From NCBI RefSeq assembly GCF_008704995.1, contig NZ_CP023747.1, forward strand, positions 7,102,001 through 7,166,000: a DNA stretch of 64,000 nt. Direction: 5' to 3'. The notes under the pieces were generated by a model that worked only from the letters and a program-made list of their open reading frames with translations, ran no database searches and had not been told where the DNA came from. Both the position numbers and the translations under genes were made by a program. Source of the DNA: Streptomyces nodosus (GTDB lineage Bacteria > Actinomycetota > Actinomycetes > Streptomycetales > Streptomycetaceae). Shown one piece after another: positions 14,477 through 22,241 of this stretch (position 1 is its first letter; the number at the start of each line of letters is the position of its first letter).

Positions 14477-17254
14477 ATGAGGACCGGTAGGCGAAGAATC
14501 GGGCGAACGGCGACAACGATCCCACGGCGCGTGGTGTCGTTCGTAACGGCTCTGCTGGTGCTGCCGGCGGCCTGCGTGACGTTCCTCACGACGACACCCG
14601 CCTCGGCCGACGGGGCCGGTGACTGCACCGCGACCGAGGGCGCCGTGGTCGCCGTCGACTTCGGGCCGTTCGGCGGAAAGGTCGAGCGCGGCTGCGACCC
14701 CACGCCGACCACCGGCTACGAGCTGCTGCACGACGCCGGTTTCAGCACCACCGGCACCCAGCACGACGGCCCCGCCTTCATCTGCCGCATCGGCTACACC
14801 TCCTACAACTCCGGTACGCAGTACCCGACTCCCGACAAGGAGTCCTGTGTCCTGACGCCGCCCTACTCGGCCTACTGGTCCTACTGGATTGCCTCCCCGG
14901 GCCAGGACGACTGGACCTACAGCCAGTACGGCGCCATGAGCCGCAAGCTCAAGGACGGCGACGTCGACGCCTGGGTGTTCGGCGCCACGAACCCCGGCGG
15001 CACCACCGGCAGGCCCGCCTTCAGCCCCGACGACGTACGCGCAGGCGGCCCCCAGGCGCCCGACCCGGGCAGCACACCCACCGGCGCTCCCGGCACGATC
15101 GACACGACCGCCGCAGCACGCTGGCTCAAGGGCGGCCTGACCGACGGCGAACGCATCGTCGACGACGGCGCGGACACCCCGAACTACTCACTCACCGCCG
15201 ACGCCGCGTACGCCCTCGCCGCGGTGGACGGCAAGAGCGCCACCCTCGACAAGGTCACCGACTTCCTCGCCGCCCACACCGAGGACTTCGCCTACCCCGA
15301 CGGCCCCGACCGGGCCCCCGACGCCACCGCCGCAGCCCGCCTGGCCCTCCTCGCGGAGAGCACCGAGGGCGACCCGCACGCCGTCGGCGGCCACGACCTC
15401 ATCGGCGACCTCACCAAGAACGTCTGCCCGGCGGGCCCCGAGTCCGACGAGCCGACCCCCGGCTGCACCGCCAAGGGCGACTTCCGGGGCGCGACCTACG
15501 CCGAAGGTCAGGCGCTGTCCGTGCTGGCCCTGCTGCGGGCCGGGCAGACACCCCCGGCCGAGACCGTGGCGCGCCTCACCCAGCTCCAGTGCAAGGACGG
15601 CGGCGTCACCAGCATCCTCATCCGCCCCGGCGAGTACTGCGACGGCGATCCCGCCACCACCGGACTCGTCGCCCTGGTGCTGCACCAGGCGGGCGGCCAG
15701 GAGGACGCGGTGGCCCGGGCCCGCACCTCTCTGACCAAGTCCCAGCGCGAGGACGGCGCCTTCCCCGGCTACACCGGCTCCCCCAGCGGCAGCATCACCG
15801 CGACCGCGTACGCCGCCCAGGCGCTGAGCGCCCTCGGGGACACCGACCGCGCCGACGTGGCGGTCGCATGGCTGTCCCGGCAGCAACTGGAGAGCGGCGG
15901 CTTCGGCTTCGAGGAGGACGCCACCGACCCGGTCGTCTATCCGACCTCGCCGGCCGTCCTCGCCGGCACCGGCACCAGCCTGGTCACCCTCACCACGAAG
16001 AAGTCCGAACCCACCGAGCCGCCCACCACCGGCACGCCGACCGGCCCCACCGGAAACCCGACCACCCCCGCGCCGGGCACCGGACCCGACCTCAAGAAGG
16101 GCGTCGCCTACCTCACCAAGGCGGCCAACCTGAAGCAGGGCCAGTACTACACCGCCGGACCCGACTCGGACGGCGCCGACTTCGGCCTCACCATCGACGG
16201 CGCCTATGCGCTGGCCGCCACCGGCCTGAACGACGCCAAGCTGCGCGGCATCGTCGACTTCCTCGACCACCAGGGCAAGGACGGCGAGGGCCGCACCGTC
16301 AACGACTGGACGGGCGTCGGCACCAAATACACCGCCGGCGGCTCCCTCGGCAAGACCGCGCTGCTCGCCGAGTCGGTGGGCCGCGACCCGCGCCACTTCG
16401 CCGGCCACGACCTGATCGCGGAACTCGACAAGGCGGTCTGCGACGGGCCGAGCACCGCCCCCGACCGCTCCTGCGCGGCCAAGGGCGCCTACACCTACGC
16501 GCCGTCCGTCTTCTCCCAGTCCCTGGCCGTCATGGCGCAGCTGCGCGCGGGCGAGACCGAGGCGGCCGAGCAGCCGCTCGCCTACCTCGAGAGCCTTCAG
16601 CAGCCCAGCGGGGCCTTTCCGAGCCTGATCCCGTCCACCGACGACTCCGACGTCGACTCCACCGCCATCGCCGCCATGGCCCTCGACCTGGCCGGAGGCG
16701 CCCAGGCGGACAAGGCCGTGGAACGGGCGCTGGCCTGGATCGCGTCCCGGCAGCTGGCCGACGGCGGCTTCCCGGGCGCGGCCGGCGACTCCGTCAACTC
16801 CGCCGCCCTCGCCGTGCAAGGACTCTCGCTGGACGCCGGCACCTACGCCCACCAGATCGCCGAGGCCCGTACGTTCCTCGCCTCACAGCAGAACAGCGAC
16901 GGCGGCTTCAATGTCGCCAAGGACGGGCAGCAGGGCTCCGACCTGCGTGCCTCCGCCCAGGCGGTCGGTGGTGCCACCGGCATCTCCTTCGGCGAGCTGG
17001 AGCGGGGCCTGATCGGTACGTCTCCCCAGCCGACGCCGAGCCCCAGCGGCAGCGCCCCGGAGATCATCACCCCCGGTGACACGGGCGGCGGCGACGGCGG
17101 GACGATCGCCGACGGCGGCAGCGGCGGCGGTGCCCTCGCCTCGACCGGCGCCCAGATCGGTGCCCTCTCCACGATCGCCGCGCTGCTGGTGCTGGCCGGC
17201 TGGCGCACCGTGGTGCTCGCCCGCCGCCGCGCGGACACGGGAACCGGACGATGA
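14477..17254 (+). CDS. LAXTG-anchored cell-surface double-toroid protein, predicted cobalamin capture
   Basis: 925 residues. A long signal peptide (1-44, cleavage after ASA) is followed by a cysteine-containing beta domain (about 45-175) also present in the next gene; its YWSYW and DGDVDAWVFG motifs resemble DUF4430. Two prenyltransferase-like alpha/alpha toroid domains follow (about 195-500 and 535-840), homologous to each other (shared ADAAYALAA/DGAYALAA, LLAES, GHDLI and DGGF-type motifs) and joined by a Pro/Thr linker. A Gly-rich stretch, LASTG, a hydrophobic helix and RRR form a class E sortase (LAXTG) signal. GAGGGG precedes the ATG; an in-frame GTG one codon earlier is possible. First of five genes that overlap by 4 bp each. 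A B12-binding role is inferred from the riboswitch, fold and ECF partners. Confidence 0.78.
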   Translation: MRTGRRRIGRTATTIPRRVVSFVTALLVLPAACVTFLTTTPASADGAGDCTATEGAVVAVDFGPFGGKVERGCDPTPTTGYELLHDAGFSTTGTQHDGPAFICRIGYTSYNSGTQYPTPDKESCVLTPPYSAYWSYWIASPGQDDWTYSQYGAMSRKLKDGDVDAWVFGATNPGGTTGRPAFSPDDVRAGGPQAPDPGSTPTGAPGTIDTTAAARWLKGGLTDGERIVDDGADTPNYSLTADAAYALAAVDGKSATLDKVTDFLAAHTEDFAYPDGPDRAPDATAAARLALLAESTEGDPHAVGGHDLIGDLTKNVCPAGPESDEPTPGCTAKGDFRGATYAEGQALSVLALLRAGQTPPAETVARLTQLQCKDGGVTSILIRPGEYCDGDPATTGLVALVLHQAGGQEDAVARARTSLTKSQREDGAFPGYTGSPSGSITATAYAAQALSALGDTDRADVAVAWLSRQQLESGGFGFEEDATDPVVYPTSPAVLAGTGTSLVTLTTKKSEPTEPPTTGTPTGPTGNPTTPAPGTGPDLKKGVAYLTKAANLKQGQYYTAGPDSDGADFGLTIDGAYALAATGLNDAKLRGIVDFLDHQGKDGEGRTVNDWTGVGTKYTAGGSLGKTALLAESVGRDPRHFAGHDLIAELDKAVCDGPSTAPDRSCAAKGAYTYAPSVFSQSLAVMAQLRAGETEAAEQPLAYLESLQQPSGAFPSLIPSTDDSDVDSTAIAAMALDLAGGAQADKAVERALAWIASRQLADGGFPGAAGDSVNSAALAVQGLSLDAGTYAHQIAEARTFLASQQNSDGGFNVAKDGQQGSDLRASAQAVGGATGISFGELERGLIGTSPQPTPSPSGSAPEIITPGDTGGGDGGTIADGGSGGGALASTGAQIGALSTIAALLVLAGWRTVVLARRRADTGTGR

Positions 17255-18213
17255 CGACCGTACGCCTGGTGCGGACCGCGGCGGCGCTGGGCCTCACCGC
17301 CGCCGCGGTCGCCGCGACCGGCGGCCCGGCGGCCGCCGCCCCCCAGCCGATGGGACGCTGCACGACCACCTCGGGCGCCGTCCTCGCCGTCGACTTCAGC
17401 CACTGGGGCGGCCCGATCTACCGCTCCTGCGGCACGACGCCCACCACCGGCTACGAACTGCTCAACCAGGGCGGCTGGCGCACCACCGGCACCGGCCACG
17501 ACGGTCCCGCGTTCATCTGCCGCATCGGCTACAGCGGCTACCAGAACGGCAAGCAGTACCCCACTCCCGGTGAGGACGACTGCGTGCTCACCCCGCCGGC
17601 CTCCGCCTACTGGTCGTACTGGCACGCCGACCCTGGTGACAAGGACTGGGCGTACAGCCAACTCGGCGCCATGCTCTACAAGCCCGAACCCGGCAGCGTC
17701 GACCTGTGGGTCTTCGGCGGCACCGATCTCGAGGGCACCGAGGGCCGCCCGAAGGTCACCCCCGACCAGCTGCGCGCCCACAACACCCAGCCCCAGGGCG
17801 ACACGGGCAAGCCCGCCTCCACGGCCAAGGCACCGCCGCTGCCGCCCGGAGTGGACACCGGCCCGGCTCCGGAGCGCACGACCACCGCACCCTCCAGGAC
17901 CCCCTCGGCCGAGCCGAAGAAGGAAAAGCCCGCCGAGCAGAAGCCCGAGGAGAGGCCCGCGAAGAAGCCGAAGCCCAGCAGGACCGCGAGTCCCACACCG
18001 TCCCCGACACCCGGTGAGTCGACCGGCACCACCGAGAGCCCGTCGGCCGTGGCCGCACCTAGCCCGGAGCCCAAGGTGCTCGACGCCGCCCCCGCGAAGG
18101 ACGCCCCGCACGACTCCGGTTCGGTCCTGCCGGTGGCCGCGGGCGCCGGCCTTGTGGTCGTGATCGGCGGTGCGACGGCGTTCATGGCGCGCCGGCGCCG
18201 TCGTACCGAGTGA
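17251..18213 (+). CDS. SCO2322-like membrane-anchored protein with DUF4430-like domain
   Basis: 320 residues: signal peptide (1-30), one copy of the beta domain found at the N-terminus of the preceding protein (about 31-165; conserved CRIGY, QYPTP, CVLTPP, YWSYW, VDLWVFGG), a Pro/Lys/Glu-rich low-complexity stalk (about 185-285) and a C-terminal membrane helix ending RRRRRTE. It would sit on the outer face of the membrane with the beta domain projecting into the wall. Start overlaps the upstream stop by ATGA. The family is conserved beside ECF genes in streptomycetes; its likely role is to pass a captured ligand to the ECF importer (inference). Confidence 0.75.
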   Translation: MTTVRLVRTAAALGLTAAAVAATGGPAAAAPQPMGRCTTTSGAVLAVDFSHWGGPIYRSCGTTPTTGYELLNQGGWRTTGTGHDGPAFICRIGYSGYQNGKQYPTPGEDDCVLTPPASAYWSYWHADPGDKDWAYSQLGAMLYKPEPGSVDLWVFGGTDLEGTEGRPKVTPDQLRAHNTQPQGDTGKPASTAKAPPLPPGVDTGPAPERTTTAPSRTPSAEPKKEKPAEQKPEERPAKKPKPSRTASPTPSPTPGESTGTTESPSAVAAPSPEPKVLDAAPAKDAPHDSGSVLPVAAGAGLVVVIGGATAFMARRRRRTE

Positions 18214-19370
18214 CCGCGGTGGCCCGTACGACCGTGGAGGCGGCCCGGCCCGACCCGGCGCCGGACCGGGGCGGCCGGCGACTGCCGCGCATCCTGCATC
18301 CGGTGGCCTGGTGGGTGTGGGCGCTCTCCCTCGCCACCGCGGTCAGCCGCACCGACAACCCCCTGCTGCTCTTCCTGGTGCTCGCCGTGCTCGGCCATGT
18401 GGTCACGGCACGGCGGACGGAGGCGCCCTGGGCACGCGGCTTCAAGTACTACCTGTACCTCGCCCTGACCGTGGTGGCGATCAGGGTCGTCTTCCGGGCC
18501 GTGTTCGCCACCGGTGTCACCCCGCACGACCACTTCCTCTTCTCCCTCCCGCGCGTCCCCACCCCCGACTGGTACGCGGGCATCGAGATCGGCGGGCCGG
18601 TGTCGCTGGAGGCCCTGCTGTCGTCGGGCACCGACGGGCTGCGGCTGGCCTGCATGCTGTGCTGCATCGGCGCCGCCAACACCCTCGCCAACCCCAAGCG
18701 CGCGCTGCGGGTGCTGCCCGGCGCCCTGTACGAGCTCGGGGTGGCCGTCACCGTCGCGATCAGTGTGGCCCCGCAGCTGGTGCAGAGCGTGCAACGCGTC
18801 GCCCGGGCCATGAAGTTGAGGGCCGGAGGGGCGAAGGGCGTGAAGGCGCTGCGCGGCATCGTGGTCCCGGTCCTCGAGGACGCCCTGGAGCGTTCGCTCA
18901 GGCTGGCCGCCGCCATGGACTCGCGCGGCTACGGCCGGGCGGGCACCGCAACCCGCCGCTCCCGCCGGGGCACCGGCGCGCTGATGCTGCTCGGCATGTG
19001 CGGTCTGTGCGCCGGGGCGTACGGACTGCTCGACGCGACGGCGCCCACCTTTCTGGGGCTGCCCGCGATGGCGTCGGGCGCCGCCCTGTGCGTGGCGGGC
19101 CTGCGGCTGGGCGGCCGGCGCGTGACCCGCACCACCTACCGCCCGGACCCCTGGCGCCTGCCGGAGTGGGCCGTCGCCGGGAGCGGGGTGCTGTCCGCCG
19201 TCCTGCTCTTCAGCGACCTCGGCTACGACCCCGCCCAGCTCAACCCCAGTTTCTACCCGCTGACCTGGCCCCGGCTGCCACTGGTGCCGACCGCCGCGAT
19301 CCTCCTCGCCGGAACGGCCGGCTTCCTCGCGCCGCCGCCCGGCCCCGTCCAGAGAGCCGACACCCAGTGA
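18210..19370 (+). CDS. ECF transporter transmembrane subunit EcfT
   Basis: 386 residues with about six to eight hydrophobic segments and the EcfT coupling region KLRAGGAKGVKAL...LRLAAAMDSRGYG, the Arg/Gly motifs that dock on the ATPases. The protein is longer than typical EcfT (about 265) because of additional C-terminal membrane helices. GTG start overlaps the upstream stop (GTGA). It joins the fused ATPase and S-component encoded next. Confidence 0.85.
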   Translation: MTAVARTTVEAARPDPAPDRGGRRLPRILHPVAWWVWALSLATAVSRTDNPLLLFLVLAVLGHVVTARRTEAPWARGFKYYLYLALTVVAIRVVFRAVFATGVTPHDHFLFSLPRVPTPDWYAGIEIGGPVSLEALLSSGTDGLRLACMLCCIGAANTLANPKRALRVLPGALYELGVAVTVAISVAPQLVQSVQRVARAMKLRAGGAKGVKALRGIVVPVLEDALERSLRLAAAMDSRGYGRAGTATRRSRRGTGALMLLGMCGLCAGAYGLLDATAPTFLGLPAMASGAALCVAGLRLGGRRVTRTTYRPDPWRLPEWAVAGSGVLSAVLLFSDLGYDPAQLNPSFYPLTWPRLPLVPTAAILLAGTAGFLAPPPGPVQRADTQ

Positions 19371-21007
19371 TCACCTTCGACCAGGTCACCGTCCACTACG
19401 ACGACGCCCCCGAGCCCGCCCTGCGCGACCTCGACCTCACGGTGGAGGAGGGCGAACTCTGCCTGGTCGTCGGCCACACCGGCGTCGGCAAGTCCACGCT
19501 CCTGGGCGCCGTCAACGGTCTGGTGCCGCACTTCACCGGCGGCACCCTCCACGGCCGGGTCACCGTCGACGGCCGCGACACCGCACACCATCCGCCCCGC
19601 GAACTCGCCGATGTCGTCGGGGTGGTGGGCCAGGACCCCCTCGACGGCTTTGTCACCGACACCGTCGAGGAGGAACTCGCTTATGTGATGGAGCAGTTGG
19701 CGATCCCGCCGGCGGCCATGCGCAAGCGGGTCGAGGAGACCCTCGACCTGCTCGGCCTCGCCGATCTGCGCCACCGCGCCCTGCATGAACTCTCCGGCGG
19801 CCAGCAGCAGCGCGTCGCCATCGGCTCGGTCCTCACCGCTCACCCCCGCGTACTGGTGCTGGACGAGCCGACCTCCGCCCTGGACCCGACCGCGGCCGAG
19901 GAGGTCCTGGCGGCCGTCACCCGGCTGGTCCACGACCTCGGCGTCACCGTCCTGATGGCCGAGCACCGCCTCGAGCGGGTCGTCCAGTACGCGGATCGCG
20001 TCATCCATCTGCCGGGCGACGGCCGTGCCCGCATCGGCACACCCCAGGAGATCCTCCTCCGTTCCACGATCGCGCCGCCGATCGTGGAGCTGGGCCGGAC
20101 CGCGGACTGGTCCCCGCTGCCGCTGTCCATCCGTGACGCACGCCGTGCCGCGGCCCCGCTCCGGGCCCGGCTGGCCGGCCGTGCCGCGCCCCCCGTACGG
20201 GCGGTCGCCGAGGACCGGCCGAGGCTGCTGGCAGGGCGCGGCGTCACGGTCGCCTACCGGGATGTTCCCGCCGTCCGTGAGGTGGACCTCGATCTGCACG
20301 CAGGTGAGGTCACCGCGCTGATGGGCCGCAACGGATCAGGCAAATCATCCCTGCTGTGGGCCCTGCAGGGCTCCGGCCCGCGCCGGGCCGGGACGGTGAA
20401 AGTCACCGACGGCCAGGGTGGGACGGACCCGCACACCGTGTCGGCCGCGGAGGCCCGCCGACTCGTCGGACTGGTCCCGCAGACCCCCGCAGATCTGCTC
20501 TATCTGGAGAGCGTCCGCCAGGAACTCGACCAGGCGGACGCCGAATCGGGGACCCTGGTGAAGGCCCGCGCCCTCCTCGACCGGCTCGCGCCCGGCATCG
20601 ACGACGCCACCCACCCGCGGGACCTGTCGGAGGGGCAGAAGCTCGCGCTCGTCCTCGCCGTCCAGCTCTCCGCCGCGCCCCGGGTCGTCCTCCTGGACGA
20701 GCCGACCCGGGGCCTGGACTACCGTGCCAAGACGGAGCTGATCGGCATCGTCGACACCCTCGCCGCCGAGGGCCGGGCGGTCGTGATCTCCACCCATGAC
20801 GTCGAGTTCGCCGCCCGCGCCGCCGACCGGGTGGTCGTCATGGCCGAGGGCGACGTGGTGGCCGACGGACCGACGGCCGAAGTCATCGTCTCCTCACCGA
20901 CGTTCGCCCCGCAGACGGCGAAGATCCTTTTCCCGCTGCCCTTCCTGACGGTCGATCAGGTCGCTCGGGCCCTGACCGGCGAGAGTGAGGGAGGAACACA
21001 CCCATGA
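19367..21007 (+). CDS. Fused ECF ATPase (EcfA1-EcfA2)
   Basis: 546 residues containing two complete ABC ATPase domains. Domain 1: Walker A GHTGVGKST, signature LSGGQQQR, Walker B VLVLDEPTSALD and a switch His in MAEHR. Domain 2: GRNGSGKSS, a diverged signature LSEGQ, VVLLDEPTRGLD and STHD. Most ECF systems encode two separate ATPases; here they are one chain. The GTG start overlaps the EcfT stop; longer readings in this frame would run through EcfT. It energises uptake by the adjacent EcfT/EcfS. Confidence 0.9.
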   Translation: MITFDQVTVHYDDAPEPALRDLDLTVEEGELCLVVGHTGVGKSTLLGAVNGLVPHFTGGTLHGRVTVDGRDTAHHPPRELADVVGVVGQDPLDGFVTDTVEEELAYVMEQLAIPPAAMRKRVEETLDLLGLADLRHRALHELSGGQQQRVAIGSVLTAHPRVLVLDEPTSALDPTAAEEVLAAVTRLVHDLGVTVLMAEHRLERVVQYADRVIHLPGDGRARIGTPQEILLRSTIAPPIVELGRTADWSPLPLSIRDARRAAAPLRARLAGRAAPPVRAVAEDRPRLLAGRGVTVAYRDVPAVREVDLDLHAGEVTALMGRNGSGKSSLLWALQGSGPRRAGTVKVTDGQGGTDPHTVSAAEARRLVGLVPQTPADLLYLESVRQELDQADAESGTLVKARALLDRLAPGIDDATHPRDLSEGQKLALVLAVQLSAAPRVVLLDEPTRGLDYRAKTELIGIVDTLAAEGRAVVISTHDVEFAARAADRVVVMAEGDVVADGPTAEVIVSSPTFAPQTAKILFPLPFLTVDQVARALTGESEGGTHP

Positions 21008-21828
21008 GCACAGCCACCGGGACCGCCATCCGGCTGACTCCCCGCGCCGGTGTGGTCATGACACTGGCCGCGTTCCTGGGCCTCGTGGCGTTCTTCTGGC
21101 CGTTCGTCGTCGCACCGGGCACCTTCGGCTCCGCCTACGCCCCGCCGCTGATCTTCGGCGTGCTGCTGGTGCTGGTCCTGGCCGTGGTGCTGTCCGAGAT
21201 CGCCGAGGGCGGCATCGACTCCAAGGCGCTCGCCATGCTGGGCGTCCTCTCCGCCGTGAACGCGGCCCTGCGCCCCCTGGGAGCCGGAACCGCCGGCATC
21301 GAGACCGTCTTCTTCGTCCTGGTGCTGGCGGGACGGGTCTACGGGCCCGGCTTCGGCTTCGTCCTCGGCTGCACCTCGCTGTTCGCCTCGGCGCTGATCA
21401 CCGGGGGAGTGGGGCCCTGGATGCCGTACCAGATGTTCGGCTGCGCCTTCGTCGGGATGCTCGCCGGGTTGCTGCCCAGGGCGAGCGGCCGGCGTGAGGT
21501 CCTGATGCTGGCCGGCTACGGATCGCTCTCCGGCTATCTCTTCGGCTTTCTGCTCAACCTTTCCTTCTGGCCGTTCTCCCTCGACCCGAACAGCTCCATC
21601 GCCTATCTCCCGGGGCTGCCTTTCACCGAGCAGTGGCACCGCTATGTCGCCTTCGACCTGGCCACTTCGCTGGGCTGGGACACCGGGCGGGCGGTCACCA
21701 ACTTCGTGTGTGTGCTACTGGTCGGTCCGGCGGTGCTGACCACCTTCCGGCGCGCCGCCCGCCGTGCCCGCTTCCGGGCACCGGTGCGGTTCACGGAGCC
21801 CCGGCCGACGGATTCCGGAACCGGGTGA
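21004..21828 (+). CDS. ECF transporter substrate-binding (S) component, probably for cobalamin
   Basis: 274 residues with about six membrane helices; ALITGGVGPWMPYQMFG and a glycine-rich AGYGSLSGYLFG segment are typical of the ECF S-component superfamily. It is the last gene of the riboswitch-controlled cassette (4-bp overlap with the ATPase). S-component specificity cannot be read from sequence; cobalamin is inferred from the riboswitch and the transcobalamin-like partner proteins. Confidence 0.82.
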   Translation: MSTATGTAIRLTPRAGVVMTLAAFLGLVAFFWPFVVAPGTFGSAYAPPLIFGVLLVLVLAVVLSEIAEGGIDSKALAMLGVLSAVNAALRPLGAGTAGIETVFFVLVLAGRVYGPGFGFVLGCTSLFASALITGGVGPWMPYQMFGCAFVGMLAGLLPRASGRREVLMLAGYGSLSGYLFGFLLNLSFWPFSLDPNSSIAYLPGLPFTEQWHRYVAFDLATSLGWDTGRAVTNFVCVLLVGPAVLTTFRRAARRARFRAPVRFTEPRPTDSGTG

Positions 21829-21879
21829 GCGCGGACTAATGGAATTACTAGGAAGCCCAACTATATAGTGGAGGGAAAG
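21829..21879 (+). promoter_or_regulatory. Promoter region of the third cobalamin riboswitch
   Basis: An unusually AT-rich stretch for this genome, containing the perfect palindrome ACTATATAGT (21860-21869) that includes a -10-like TATAGT. No convincing -35. The palindrome resembles the core of an NrdR box or could be another operator over the promoter. Confidence 0.4.
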
Positions 21880-22030
21880 GCCCGCGGTGCAGGGAAGCCG
21901 GTGTGATTCCGGCACGGTCCCGCCACTGTGACCGGGGAGCACGCCGTCGAGCAGGACGCCACTGACGAGCAGGATGTCGGGAAGGCGGACGGCGCGCGCT
22001 GATCCGGGAGTCAGGATACCGGCCGCGGGA
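21880..22030 (+). promoter_or_regulatory. Cobalamin riboswitch upstream of the small ORF and valine operon
   Basis: Full-length aptamer: GCAGGGAAGCCGGTGTGATT, CCGGCACGGTCCCGCCACTG and, 3', GGGAGTCAGGATACCGGCC. A closing stem can form between CCCGCGG and CCGCGGG. The aptamer ends about 25 bases before the ribosome-binding site of a 25-codon ORF and about 210 bases before mmsA. Confidence 0.92.
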
Positions 22031-22066
22031 CGTTCCGTGTTGTCCACGAGGATGGAGCTGACACGC

Positions 22067-22144
22067 ATGGCACCGGTGCGCATTCACGACCCCGGCGGAC
22101 TCGACCGGCACTGCCCGAGAGGCAATCCCACCGTCACCCCCTGA
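22067..22144 (+). CDS. Small ORF (25 codons) immediately after the cobalamin riboswitch
   Basis: ATG with GGAG nine bases upstream; an in-frame ATG at 22052 would make it 30 codons. The peptide is MAPVRIHDPGGLDRHCPRGN followed by PTVTP, with His and Cys residues that could bind a metal or corrinoid. Its position as the first translatable ORF after the aptamer suggests the riboswitch gates its translation. It may be a leader peptide, a small functional protein, or the remnant of a lost target gene. I do not recognise a family. Confidence 0.4.
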   Translation: MAPVRIHDPGGLDRHCPRGNPTVTP

Positions 22145-22241
22145 GGGTTCCCACGCCATACGCGTTCCGCGCGAGCCGCGCACATCACCCGTGCGCCGGT
22201 ACGCCGCGCCATCCCGGATCACCTGACGAGAGCAGGCACCC

